From contig OY811971.1 in assembly GCA_963681505.1 (NCBI GenBank), positions 23,079,462 to 23,143,461 of the forward strand: a stretch of DNA of 64,000 nt, in the 5' to 3' direction. How positions within the stretch are numbered: the first letter of the stretch is position 1; every line of letters starts with the position of its first letter. The DNA is from Eunapius fragilis. Taxonomy: Eukaryota; Porifera; Demospongiae; Spongillida; Spongillidae. A model generated the notes under the pieces. The model saw only the letters and a program-made list of their open reading frames with translations. It was not told where the DNA came from and did no database searches. Positions 48,382 to 60,235 of this stretch are shown here, piece after piece. Position numbers and translations under genes: made by a program.

Positions 48382-48829
48382 TTCCGAACAGTCCCTGTGC
48401 CACCAAGGACTGAAGCCCTAGTGTGACAAGGTCACCCAAGCTGGTTGCAATGGGTGTGGCCACATTGTCAGGGTTGACCCTGAGGAGCTGGGAGGTGAGT
48501 ATGATGAGGATCATGAGAGTACCCAGGAGGGCACTGGCCACAGAGGCACTACAGAGGGAGGAGGAGGCCAGGAGGAGGATGTGGGAGGGGCTAAAGTCTT
48601 GTTCCACCACCAGAGCTATGAGCGTGGCCAGTAGAGCCACCACCATGGCCTGGGCCTAAGGGATGGGATGGGGAGGAGGATGATGTGAAAGAATACACAC
48701 CTGTGGATTAATAATTACCCATCCCCTTCCCTCCCCTCTCGTAACCTCCTCCCTCACCTGAATAAGGACCAGGTTGCCCCATGTACACTTCCACCATGAG
48801 CTCCATGTGTCTAGGGCTCCAGTGTTGGC
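48382..48829 (-). CDS. SLC41/MgtE-type Mg2+ transporter, two exons (partial)
   Basis: Exon 48829-48758 (24 codons) reads ANTGALDTWSSWWKCTWGNL then VLIQ and ends CAG|GTGAGG. Exon 48655-48382 follows CCCTTAG and begins AQAMVVALLATLIALVVEQD; both join in phase 0. The second contains the family hallmark VNPDNVATPIATSLGDLVTL and hydrophobic helices. These align with the end of the first linker and most of the first MgtE half of animal SLC41 proteins (ANIGKMDTPKEQW..GNLALKQ; NPDNVATPIAASFGDLITL). SLC41 proteins are plasma- or organelle-membrane Mg2+ carriers with two such halves. The exon ends in phase 1 at a GTAAGG donor, but I found neither the N-terminal exons nor the second half in the neighbourhood. 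It is thus either a gene with distant exons, an assembly break, or a remnant. It lies tail-to-tail with the kinase gene. Confidence 0.7.
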
Positions 48830-49204
48830 CTAGCTGGGTTATCACCAAGACTCACTACTGATCTCCTCCCACACATGTACTCTAACAATACAGCAGTAGA
48901 CAGAAGTACCACTTCACATGACTATCATAGCACAGTGGTAGCTATCAAAAGTGGGTGGGGACCCTTCTGAGGTGCTACATGTATATGAACTGGAAATCCT
49001 GTGATGGTGTTGTCAAGGTGATGAAGAGACCCTTGGTCTTCTGCATGGTGGCCACAAAGCCAAAAGTCACTACTCATCTCCTCATGCACACATGCTCTCC
49101 AACAGTACAGAAGTATCACTTCACATACAAACCATAGCAAACAACAGTGGTACCTATCGATGTGGTCTGGGATCACATGAACTAGAAGTCCTGTGAGGGT
49201 GTTA

Positions 49205-49310
49205 CCTCATCCCCATGCCTTCACATACCTCTACCCCATACCTTCATATACCTCCACCCCATGCCTTTGCATACCTCCTCTCCATCACTTCACATACCTC
49301 CTCCCCTTCA
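49205..49310. repeat. Small minisatellite (CCCCATGCCTTCACATACCT type)
   Basis: Four imperfect copies of a roughly 23-bp unit. Confidence 0.75.
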
Positions 49311-49344
49311 GATAACCTCCAAATAATTACCACGATGCTCGTAA

Positions 49345-49740
49345 GGCCCACCCCTCCCTCCCCCAACCTCTGCACCTAAGTGTCACCTTTGTGGACCATG
49401 ACAATGTGACCACATTACTGAGACTAGAGCAGGTGTGTGTGTGTGTGCGTGTGTACATGTATGTCAGTGCACACATATATCTGTTCAGTAGAATCATTTA
49501 TATCATTGCAATGACTATATGTTGGCTGTGTTGGTACAGTGGGTGGAGCTCTGAAAGAGCACATGTGCCACATCGGACCACACTAATGGGGTTGTGGCCT
49601 CACCATACTAAAGGGGTGGGGCCTCACCATACTAAAGGGGGTGTGGCCTCTCTTGTTGTACTAACTTGGCCAACACGAGTATGTCATTTGATTGTATGGT
49701 GTTCCACTTTCAATAGAAGATGATCTTCCCTATTAATAAT
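49345..49740. repeat. Duplicated block, copy 1
   Basis: It matches 51800-52225: CCATGACAATGTGACCACAT, TGAGACTAGAGCAG, a TG run, TCTGTTCAGTAGAATCATTT, GTTGGCTGTGTTGGTACAGT and the triple CACTAAAGGGGTGTGGCCTC-like motif occur in the same order and orientation. Confidence 0.85.
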
Positions 49741-50555
49741 GTTTAGCTTAAGGAAAAATAATTTCAGTATTGCCGTTTCTCAGAGATAACTACTTTCACT
49801 GTCTGTATAATGTAACTGGAATACCAAACATTTCTTATGCTTGCTCTCTGTACTGAGAAAAAATGTAAGTCTTTATATCACAACACCTTTATTATTTGAG
49901 AGGGCATTTTTGGGCACAATGTATCCCACATGTGCCCCACACCCACTCATAATAAATGTCAAAAGGGTAGTAGGTATTATGAAGCATAGTAGTAATGGGG
50001 AAGAGGAGGTAGGGGGGTAGGGGGAGGGGGTAGGGGGAGGGGGTAGGGGGGTGGATACAACTGTATATATTGCAACCCCAAGCACTGTGCACTTGTGTGG
50101 GCAGTGCTATTGTGTCCCCAGCTACATGTAAGTCTTAACACACCTTTGACCACTGGGTTGCAGGTATCAGTATGCACAATTGTTCTCTATACTGCTCTGT
50201 GTGTCACTAAGGAGTCAAACAACTAATTATATAATCTTGAAACTCTTCACCCTCCTATGATGTCGTCCTTAGTGATGTCAGTACAACTAGTATTACAAAG
50301 CAGCCATAGTTTGATATGTTTTGGTGACTACATTGAGCTCTGCACGTTAGGTATTGATGTATGTTTGCTGAGGTAAACTGTTTTTATACATTATGTGTGC
50401 ATATTTGTGTGTATTAACATCCTATGGTGTATGTTTGTGAAATACACATACATATGCACATGTACATGTCACTGTTGTGTGGGGGAGCATGTACATGTAT
50501 GCATGTGTAGAGCTGCATATCACCATCACCAGTGTCACCATTTGTGCACGTGAGA
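49741..50555. other. Spacer, no gene supported
   Basis: It contains a GGGGGTAGGGGGAGG-rich patch at about 50000-50055. Open frames here come from low-complexity DNA. No RNA gene was seen. Confidence 0.4.
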
Positions 50556-50557
50556 TG

Positions 50558-51180
50558 CAAGGGTGGGGAGGTGAGGTGGGTGGATGGGGAGGTGAGGTGG
50601 GAGAGTGGGGAGGTGAGGTGGGAGGGTGGGGAGGGGAGGTGGGAGGGTGAGGAGGTGAGGTGGGAAGGTGAGGTGAGAGGGGGTGGGAGGTGAGGCAGTG
50701 GGGAGGTGAGAAGGTCGGAATGTGAGGTGGGTGGGTGGGGAGGTGAGGTGGGAGGGTGGGGAGGTGAGATGGGAGGTGGGAGAGTGGGGAGGTGAGGTGG
50801 GAGGGTGAGGACATGTGAGGTGAGAGGGGTGGGAGGCGAGGTGGTGGGGAGGTGAGAAGGTAGGAAAGTGAGGTGGGTGGGTGGGGAGATGAGGTGGGAG
50901 GGTGGAGAGGTGAGATGGGAAGATGGGGAGGGGAGGTGGGAGGGTGGGGAGGTGGGGGGTGGAGAGGTGAGGTGGGGGGAGGTGCGATGGGGGGAGGTGA
51001 GGTGGGAGGTGGGGAGGTGTGGTGGGAGGGTGAGGAGGTAAGGTGGGAAGGTGAGGTGAGAGGGGGTGGGAGGTGAGGTGGTGGGGAGGTGAGAAGGTGG
51101 GAAAGTGAGGTGGGTGGGTGGGGAGATGAGGTGGGAGGGTGGAGAGGTGAGATAGGAGGGTGGGGAGGTGAGATGGAGGT
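50558..51180. repeat. GA-rich minisatellite, 21-bp type (inverse orientation), array 3
   Basis: It is the reverse complement of the CT-rich arrays: GGTGGGGAGGTGAGGTGGGA units. An internal higher-order repeat is visible: the group with GAGAAGGT and GTGAGGTGGGTGGGTGGGGA recurs at about 50708, 50850 and 51090. Confidence 0.9.
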
Positions 51181-51274
51181 TGAAGATGTAATCCCCACCG
51201 TCCTGCTAGGAGGTAGGTCTGAAATTGGAGTATAAAAATTGATATAAGATGTTCATATTGGCAACAGCCAATAT

Positions 51275-51475
<201 letters not shown>

Positions 51476-51799
51476 TTTAGATTTTCCCTTTTATGGCAAT
51501 CCTGATGTCTGCCATACTTAAACTTAACTGACCAATCAGAAAACATTTACTTACCACATTGCTACAAGCTGGTTACCTGTCACCATCTGTTGTGTCCAAC
51601 ATCCTGCTCTTATTTAACTCCCACACACCAATAAGTATGTTACCATGCATGTGGCTTGGCTGTTGTAGCTGTAGGTGTAAAACCAGTGTGGACCTGTCCT
51701 CTTGGATATGCCTCACCTCCATACCCTCCCACCTCACAGAGAAGGTCATGTCCTTTCTACTGCCTCCTATCCTGGGACACATGACTTCCCCTATAGACC

Positions 51800-51901
51800 C
51801 ACCCGTGAGGCCCTCCCCTCCCTCCCCTTCCTTCCCCAACCTCTTCACCTAAGGGTTACTTTTGTAGGCCATGACAATGTGACCACATCATTGAGACTAG
51901 A

Positions 51902-51958
<57 letters not shown>

Positions 51959-52225
51959 ATGTATGTTTGTGCACAAATATATCTGTTCAGTAGAATCATT
52001 TATATTATTGCAATGTCTATATGTTGGCTGTGTTGGTACAGTGGGCGGAGCTCTGAAACAATGCATGTGCCACATGTGACCATTCTAAAGGGTGTGGCCT
52101 CACCACACTAAAGGGGTGTGGCCTCACCATACTAAAGGGGTGTGGCCTCTATTGTTGTACTAACTTGGTCAACCATTTGAGCGTATGACATGAAAGTGTT
52201 ACACTTTCAATAGAAGGTGGTCTCC
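51800..52225. repeat. Duplicated block, copy 2, with expanded TG run
   Basis: Same block as at 49345-49740. Its TG run (51905-51956) is 26 uninterrupted units, against about a third of that length, with an interruption, in copy 1. Confidence 0.85.
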
Positions 52226-52537
52226 ACTATTATTATTATTGAAAAAGATACAACACACTAATATCCAACAACAATAAACTAGATACACTAAATAATAACA
52301 CAAAACTTATAATTAAGCAGAAAGTTTGTACACAATAATTTATCTGATATGGTTACATATCAATAAACTTTAAGATGGGAGCCACCTGGAAAGGATTGCT
52401 GTTGCATTATTATTATTAACGAAGAAACTCCACATCGGAATATCGGTATGATTATCATCAAAGGAGTGGCAGACTATGGGGATGATATTTAAAAAAAAAG
52501 TGGCAGTTTACTGCAGCAAAAGCTGCTGTATTTTATG

Positions 52538-53172
52538 CTAAGTATCAACTGGAAAAACTGGGAGGTAATGAAGATGAATTGAAATGAATGGTGAGTATCT
52601 CCAAGCTATTATCATATTTGCATATCTTATCTAAAGTATGCTGATTTACATTTACCCTTTCCATTCAGGGACATCAAGAACAAACTGATTCAATATTTAC
52701 TACATAACATAATACTTAGCTGCTAGCTTAGATACGTGTGACATAACTATGATACGTAAGACATAACTATGAGATTTTCAAGTTGTCATTAATTGACAAA
52801 GAAAGTTATCATGAACATGAGATATTTTTAGAAGATGTTTGCATGGGTTAGGTATGATGCGGGAATATGTTATGCTAAGTATCAACTGGAACAACTGCGA
52901 GGAGATGGAGATGAATTGAAATGAGTGGTGAGTGGCTCCAAGATATTTGCATTTCTTATCTAACGGCTGATTTACTTTAACCTTTCTACTCAGGGACATC
53001 AAGGAACAAGTATTTACAACATGTACATTGAGGCTCTGTAATAGAGTAGGAACTGATAGGTGTACTGTATAGCAAAAAAAAATGATGTAGATTTAGTAAG
53101 TTCTACGTTATAATTGACTAAGAACGTTGTCATGAACATGATATATTTCTAGAAAATGTTGTTATATATGAT
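52538..53172. repeat. Tandem duplication of a 0.3 kb segment (third copy at 61262-61493)
   Basis: TGCTAAGTATCAACTGGAA, GATGAATTGAAATGA, GGTGAGT, ..ACTCAGGGACATCAAGAA.. and GTTATCATGAACATGAGATA occur in order in 52538-52868 and 52872-53172. The later part recurs at 61262-61493. GTGAGT and TTCAGGGACATC look like a splice donor and acceptor, so the segment may come from the 3' end of a gene; the frames carry stops and I do not recognise a product. Confidence 0.65.
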
Positions 53173-53210
53173 GTCGGGATATTGTCTGGCAGCGTATATA
53201 TTCAATCCTG

Positions 53211-53385
53211 TACCTATTGATTTGTCCTGTTCGTTAATTTTACTTTATCCGTTACGGAGATATAGCTCTGCAAAGTGCGCGCACGGTTTCCCGCTCGTTT
53301 CGCGCCAATGATTTATGCACTCACCTCCCATACATTGAATGTCTAATTCACAAGCGTGAATCAATCGAGTGGGAAACCTCAAGGG
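53211..53385. mobile_element. MITE of the TATATCTCCG family, copy 2 (right end missing)
   Basis: TTGATTTGTCCTGTTCGTTA, TCCGTTACGGAGATATAGCT and CTCACCTCCCATACATTGAA match the other copies. The right arm is replaced by GGGGCGGATCCAGGATTTC and a G-rich stretch that resembles another repeat end (compare 62385-62398). Confidence 0.65.
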
Positions 53386-54529
53386 GCGGATCCAGGATTT
53401 CGAAGCGGTGGGGGAAGGGGGGGAGGGGTGGGTGCAAAATGCATAGATAGCAGATAGGTGATGACGATCTCGAGCGACGGATAAATACGGCACATTTTTA
53501 ACAACATCATCCGTTCCCTCGCACTTCCATATCATGCATGCACAGCCCATAAACGATTGCAACGAAGCTAGCTATGCCTATGGTACAAATTGTATGCTGC
53601 ATTATTAAAAGAATCATAATTGGCGAGTGCGGGGATTGGTACATGTACATGTACTACTCTCATAGCAGTACCTACATGATATACAGCTGCCTGATCTTTT
53701 AAAAAGTGGGCGGGGATCCCTGTAACTGTAAGGTGATGGAGTTGTCATGGTGATAAAGAGATCCTGTGCACGTTGGCCACAAATTAAACCACGTATGTCT
53801 GTCACAGTGAAGTCAGTTATAGTAGTGAGATTATGATCAAAGACTGCAGGTCCACAAGAAAAGGTGAACCATCATCGTTGGCTGTTCTCTGCATGTTGTT
53901 GATATTAAAGTTGCAGGCGATTAGACAGATCACGTGCTGAAACTGCCAGCTGCATTTAGTGTAAATGGCACCGCCTACAATGACATCAGCAATATTGATT
54001 TTCTATTGCCGTTTCTATGGCTTCCCTAAAGCAACCTTATACGCATGTGCTCGGGCAGCTTGCCAATGGAGATGGGTAGACCGGTTACGATCGCGAATTA
54101 ACGGACAAGTAATTGTGTCCGGAATCGCCTGGGGCACTAGTGCAGGCCGACAGATTTAATGATACATGTAACTTCCAGTACTACCGCATAGCTGGAACGG
54201 ACTAAGGTATGTGTGATATGACCGGGTCACAGGGCTATGACTAGGATACTTGCCTCAATTAACTTTGCACAATAGAGCTTGAGGACACGATCCCTGCTAT
54301 TTCATGTATCATAAATGTGCCCACATACTTAAGATGGAGGCCTTGACATGGTGCCTTCACTGCCTTGTACACCTCACACCTCAATGGCCTCTGTTCATAT
54401 TCCAGAAATGCAGGGACATATTCTAATGCAGTTGTCATGGCTAGACCATGTAACCCACTGCATCAATACACCAACAGACCTGGACAGCTACAAGTGTGGA
54501 CCTCTCCCCTTGGATATGCCAACTGCTGA
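53386..54529. other. Spacer, no gene supported
   Basis: At 53680-53800 the minus strand has LFITMTTPSP next to RDP, resembling LFITLTTPSQ at about 49040; this is a short dispersed repeat. Otherwise nothing recognised. Confidence 0.35.
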
Positions 54530-54790
54530 CTGATCCATGTGTTGCTAAGCAATAACAGATATCTTCGCTAAGGGCCATGTCTCCATTCCATTCCAGGCCA
54601 TGGATGATCATAAAGTGCTGTTTAATAAGTGAGTGTTCACATCTGCTCAGGCACACACATATATACATACTTTTTTTTTTCATATACATGTACTTGTTCA
54701 GTTAAATTATAACTTTTATTTCAAATAAGTGCATAATTTGATTATTCACAAAATTAATGTGGCATATCTCAAAACATGGCTTCCCAATCG
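54530..54790 (-). repeat. Dispersed module A, copy 5
   Basis: It carries ATCTTCGCTAAGGGCCATGT, CTCCATTCCATTCCAGGCCA, GTGAGTGTTCACATCTGC and CATGGCTTCCCAATC, then a CT-rich array, the same order as at 9430-9720 and 11110-11340. Confidence 0.65.
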
Positions 54791-55585
54791 CCCACCTCAC
54801 CCTCTCACCTACCCAACCACCCATCTCTCACCTCCCACCTCCCCACTCCCACCTCTTCTTCCCACCCTCCCACTTCAACTCCCACACTCCCACCTCACCT
54901 CCCCACCCTCCCACCTCACCTCCCCAAGCTCCCACCTCACCTCCGGCTCCCCACCCTCCCACCTCACCTCCCCACCCTCCCACCTCCCCACCCTCCCACC
55001 TCCCCTCCCCATGCTCCCACCTCCCCTCCCCACCCTCCCACCTCCCCTCCCCACCCTCCCACCTCACCTCCCCACCCTCCCATCTCACCTCCCCCCTCCT
55101 ACCTCACCTCCCCACCCTCCCACCTCACCTCCTCACCCTCTCACCTCCCCACCCTCTCACCTCCCCTCCCACCTCACCTCCCCACCCTCCCACCTCACCT
55201 CCCCACCCTCCCGCCTCACCTCCCCACCCTCCCACCTCACCTCCCCACCCTCCCACCTCCCCTCCCCATGCTCCCACCTCACCTCCCCACCCTCTCACCT
55301 CCCCACCCTCTCACCTCCCCTCCCACCTCACCTCCCCACCCTCCCACCTCACCTCCTCACCCTCCCACCTCACCTCCCCACCCTCCCACCTCCCCTCCAC
55401 ACCCTCCCACCTCACCTCCCCACTCTCCCACCTCACCTCCCCACCCTCCCACCTCACCTCCCCACCTTCCTACCTCACCTCCCCACCCTCCTACCTCACC
55501 TCCCCACCCTCCCACCTCACCTCCCCACCTTCCTACCTCACCTCCCCACCCTCCCACCTCACCTCTCCACCCTCCCACCTTACCT
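54785..55585. repeat. CT-rich minisatellite, 21-bp type, array 4
   Basis: About 38 imperfect units of CCTCCCCACCCTCCCACCTC plus A, with deletions that shift the frame. The long proline-rich open frames in all three plus frames are a by-product. Confidence 0.92.
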
Positions 55586-56375
55586 CCTAACCCTTGTCCA
55601 TGCCTTGTGTTGTGTTGTCGACTTTCAGCTTTCCTCTGTGTGTGCTTGTTCCCCCTGTTCCGTTGTGTGTGATTGGTCATATGCATATGGTCGGGCGTCT
55701 AGTCGTTTTCCATGGTGTTAGCTCTGGGGGAGCGTTCCCCTATCCTAATCCTAACCTTAATCCATATGGGGAAACCCCAGGGTACAGACCCAGCTCCGTC
55801 ATTTTCCTTGACCGGGTGAGACTATACACAGGCTTAAAGCCGTGTCAAACAGTATGCTTTGCCAAGTCGCCCCTCCGTTTGGAATATAGTTAGTCACCAC
55901 ACACGATAAGTGTAAGCGCATTACTCACTCACATTTGACGTTGGTTCAACTTTTGATAACTCGTTCATCTGTTGGGCACCATTGTACTTGTTCTAATCCC
56001 TTGCCTTGACCTAAACCTAACCTAACCTAAGTCCGAATGGCTGCCGTATTTGAAGGTCCCGTTTGGTGTTAGCTCAGCTCGGGAGCCTCAAGTTTGACTC
56101 ACGTCCCCAGACCTAAGATGGAGGTGTTTGTTACAGGCTCTTTGGTAACTCATGTTTTCCTGAATAATGCAAAAGTTTCTAAGTCATGATGCATATATCA
56201 TCCCTGGTATCTGTGCAGTGTTTCCCCTATATACTGTAGGAGAGGGTTCTCTTCGATGACTAAAACAATGGTGCAATACTGATGAGATGGGCCAGTATAA
56301 AGATAACCATTGAAATGCGTCTATTGCTTGGCAATTTTCCATTTGTGGCCTTATTGCAAGTGAAGTGGTGAAACC
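55586..56375. other. Spacer, nothing recognised
   Basis: It includes short runs CCTAATCCTAACC and CCTAAACCTAACCTAACCTAA-like sequence near 55745 and 56011. No gene was recognised. Confidence 0.4.
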
Positions 56376-56532
56376 TCCCCATCTTCCACCTCTCCTTCCA
56401 CCTCACCTCATGACCCTCCACCTCATCTCCCCACCCTCCCATCACACCTCACCACCCACCCTCCCACTTCACCTCCCACCCTCCCACCTCCCCACCCTCC
56501 CACCTCACCTCCCCACCCTCACACATCACCTC
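56376..56532. repeat. CT-rich minisatellite, 21-bp type, array 5
   Basis: A short, degenerate array of the same unit. Confidence 0.85.
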
Positions 56533-57282
56533 CAGTACCAGTGATGTAAACTATGTCCACCTCCTGAGAATCCTTGTGGTTTGATAAGATCTGTCCAGAA
56601 AAAAAATGGCTGAGCAAGTGTAACAGTGTGATTGTGGCAAAGATTACCTATTTAATGCCCACCATCCTGCTAGGCACTTACATTGATGTTAATAAGGTCC
56701 ATTAAGTAATGCATTCAATATGGTTTGGATATGGACCAAATAATGTACATGCATTTAATTTGTTATGCACTTGTGATGTGCATGTGCTTGCATTGAATTT
56801 GGATATGAATACAAATACAATTTAATGTCAGCTATTCCTATTGTACACCATAATAATTATAAGAGCAACAGTTCCAATTCAAATATATGTGTCATTTACT
56901 CGGAAGGGGGAGTATACATGTAAACGTTCAGGTGTTGCTCCTGTTACTTTCTTTTTCTCTTTCGCTTGCTTTTTTCCAGTAGCATCATCTGGTGACATTT
57001 TGTTGCACCTTCTTCTATTGGTGCTGCCTTTTCTGAAACTTGCTGTTTACAACCCTTCAGAGCCTGCAGCATTTGTTTTCCGAAATGGTACGCTCTTTTC
57101 AATTTATTTCCACATAAACTCACAGCAGCAGCTGTTCTACTTCAAACTAATTTTCCAAAATCAATTCACAAGTTATGTCTGCATTTTTATCTTTCTTTTT
57201 AAAAATGAAATCAATACATGGTTGAGACATATGTACCCACTCTGTGTGAACAGGAAGGTGCACCTTTTCCCCCAAGGCCTTT

Positions 57283-57476
57283 ACGGAGATATACATGTAG
57301 CTGTGCAAAATGCATGCATGGTTCCCTGCTCCATTTGCGCCTATGATTTAGGCACTCACCTCCATAACATTGAATGTCTAGCTCACTGGTGCGAATCGAG
57401 CTGGAATCCATGCATGCCCTTTGCACAGCTATATCTCCGTAACAGATGAATTAATGAACGGAACAAATCAATAGCA
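57283..57476. mobile_element. MITE of the TATATCTCCG family, copy 3
   Basis: The left arm TACGGAGATATACATGTAGC then TGTGCAAAATGCATGCATGG is the inverse of the right arm CCATGCATGCCCTTTGCACA then GCTATATCTCCGTA. It ends ACGGAACAAATCAATAG. The centre (CTCACCTCCATAACATTGAA) is shared with copy 2. Confidence 0.7.
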
Positions 57477-58737
57477 ATAGGACCCTTCTACGTATATACC
57501 GAATTTGGATGGTCCTACCTGAAGATGTGTTTGAACCATATGGAGGAAGTATCAGACTTTTAACGTCGGTCCTCTGCATGAGTAAGACACCAAAATGATT
57601 TTCGCATGTAGTAAGGGTGGGGTATGTTGAGTTTAAAATAGGAACCCGGTAGCGTTAATATTTCAGAAGATATTTCGATTTAATGCATTTAAATCTACAA
57701 GACCCATTTTCCCATAAAATGTTCCATAATTGTATTTATGCAGAGACCTGAAGATGTTGAAGTGGCAAATAGCATATAGGGCCGTTCATATATTATGGCC
57801 CCCACCCCCCCCACCCCCCTTCATCACACATTACCCCATGCTTATGTCTGCTTAATGTATACATCGTCACACTGGCTAATACCCCCCCCCCCCCCCCCCC
57901 CTCAGCGTGACGTAATTTATGAATGGCCCCTAATGCTTACGTAGACCGCCATTTCATAAGCATGTATCTCTGTCTTTAGTACCCGTTGCCATGGTTCCAT
58001 TCAACCTCCTGCAGAGTGCCCAGTGATGTCCACAATGCCTCCATCCCAATAGTGAGGACAGTAGCCTGAAATTCATCTTGTGCAAGCATTTAATGGGACC
58101 AGAGAGGAAGTCTAAGGCCAAGATAGGGGACTTGTAGTGCGCTGAGCAAGGTAATGGTGCATCAGTGTTTGTCTAGGGTGAGGGGTGAGGAATCCTATAC
58201 TCAATTGACTGCATAAGGATACCAGGACTTGATGTGAGGTGGATAGTACTGTATGGGTGTGTCTGTGTACATGTATGCATGTATGTATGTGTAAGCTTTT
58301 GGTGTGCATTTAGAGGGTTGCTATACAAGGTCATCATCACCTTGTATAGTATAGTATACATGGCCACATATTTGATCAAGATTGTACCATAATGCTAAGT
58401 AACTATGTACCCCATCACCACCTTAGATTCTGTGCACTCAGTGATAGCTTCACCAAAGGTATGGGGACAAGCTTGTTTGTTCCAATATGTCTACCCCTTG
58501 AATATACTTGTGGCATAAGAGCTGTCATTGCTCAGAATGAATGTTGAACACTATAAGGTTGTCATCTAACCACAAAGTTGTTTGTTCCAGTTGTCCACCC
58601 CTGAACATTCTAGTGGTTTGACATGTGATGTGAGGGCCACATGTGTCAGCTGACCATTATGAGCTGACTACATGTACTTCTACCCAAGAAAGGTTCACAG
58701 AGGTTTTCTTCATACAAATTAGCTTACATATTCCGAT
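57477..58737. other. Spacer, no gene supported
   Basis: Two C-tracts (about 57799-57826 and 57881-57901) lie in a region with CATATATTATGGCCCC and GGGGCC.. ends that look like another MITE (TAGGGCCGTTCATATATTAT and TAATTTATGAATGGCCCCTA are inverted, 57777-57932). A small hairpin (CTATACAAGGT..ACCTTGTATAG) is at 58321-58347. Confidence 0.5.
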
Positions 58738-58976
58738 TCCTGCCCTGCCACCTAACAGGATAGTGGGCATTAAATAGGTTTTCTTTGTCCTGCCCAGGAT
58801 AGTGGGCATTAAATAGGTATTCTTTGTCCTGCCCTGCCACCTAACAGGATAGTGAGCATTAAATAGGTATTCTTTGTCCTGCCCTGCCACCTAACAGGAT
58901 AGTGGGCATTAAATAGGTATTCTTTGTCCTGCCCTGCCACCTAACAGGATAGTGGGCATTAAATAGGTATTCTTTG
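58738..58976. repeat. 50-bp minisatellite from module C
   Basis: Almost five copies of a 50-bp unit (CCTGCCACCTAACAGGATAG, TGGGCATTAAATAGGTATTC). The unit is found once near 11930-11955 in the module C copy there, so it appears to be a local expansion of it. Confidence 0.85.
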
Positions 58977-60064
58977 CCACTTTCACACCATTACAGTGTT
59001 ATACCAAAGCTTTATAACACTCAACAAGCCAATATGAATATGCAGATATTAGTTGGCTGCAGACCACCATCCTATTTGATCTATTGATTGGTCAAATAAT
59101 TTTAACTATTAATCCAATTTGCCAATGTTTGGATTATATTTGTTATCCAAGACATTGAATGACTTCTGTAAGTGCACTGCTTAGATTGGACACTTAATTA
59201 TGAATATGCATTGTGTGATTGATAATACTGCATAGTATCCTAACAGCTCTATAGTGCTATTTGCATTGACCATGCAATTAATTATCATCCCAGTCAACCT
59301 CTAATTATTTTTAGGTGGATTATTTTCAACATGCCATTGGTGTGAAGTGATAAATGTGTCACATCTTTTATTCTGAATTAACACACAGTGCTCCATTCAA
59401 GACAACAAAGAAGAAAATATGCACAAAAAATATGCACAAAACAAAGTTCTTCAAACAACTTGAATAAACTTGTCTTGCCAAACCAGTTATTTCAGTACTG
59501 GCTTGATCAAATCGAGGAAATTCGCAGCTTCATCAGTTTCATATCAACATCTATGAAAACTAATAGTTGGCTTAGTCCCAATGTTTATTTCTCTATGATC
59601 CAGCTGCGAAATTTATCTATGACCATAGATATAGTATAATATCTATGCTATGACCAAGCTGGTACTGTGTATCCAAGGGAACAGGTCCACACTGCCAGGT
59701 TGTAAATTCATATGTCTATGAATTAATACATATACTAAAGCTACCTTACCATAGATAATTAATAGATCAGTATAAATGACACTTCACTCTATAATCTGTT
59801 ATACTACCTTGGTTAGTTTTATCACAGCACAAAGCAGTTCTTACTGCCTTCTGCCTGGTCTTACAAGACACAGGTGCATGGTACATACCCTGTGGTAAAG
59901 AGGGACATAACATGGAGGCTTGTGGTAAAGATGTTGCTGTGTAAACGTTTTTGGATTGGTCACTTTGGGAGTTGGTTTAGAACCATATCAACCATCCATT
60001 TTGCCATAAAAGGGAAAGTCTAAATCACAAACATATCATACCTGTAGATTTTTGTGTGTAATGC
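58977..60064. other. Spacer, nothing recognised
   Basis: AT-rich sequence with short open frames only (59388-59639 plus). No repeat or RNA gene stood out. Confidence 0.4.
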
Positions 60065-60212
60065 ACCCTCCCCACCTCACCTTCCCACCCTCCCTCCTTA
60101 CCTTCCCACCCTCTCACCTCACCTTCCCACCCTCCCACTTCACCTCCCCACCCTCCCACCTCACCTCCCCACCCTCCCACCTCACCTCCCCACCCTCCCA
60201 CCTCAGCTCCCC
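60065..60212. repeat. CT-rich minisatellite, 21-bp type, array 6
   Basis: About seven units, ending directly before the Death-domain exon. Confidence 0.85.
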
Positions 60213-60235
60213 ACAACCACAGCCTACACATCTTA

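Noticed and set aside
54729-55721. Plus-strand proline-rich open frames of 277-330 codons
   Set aside because: All three frames are open at once because of the CT-rich array; this is low-complexity DNA.
56011-56030. Telomere-like CCTAACCTAACC run
   Set aside because: Only a few imperfect units, within ordinary sequence; not a telomere array.
56841-57449. 202-codon plus frame
   Set aside because: It runs through AT-rich sequence into a MITE and has no recognisable domain.
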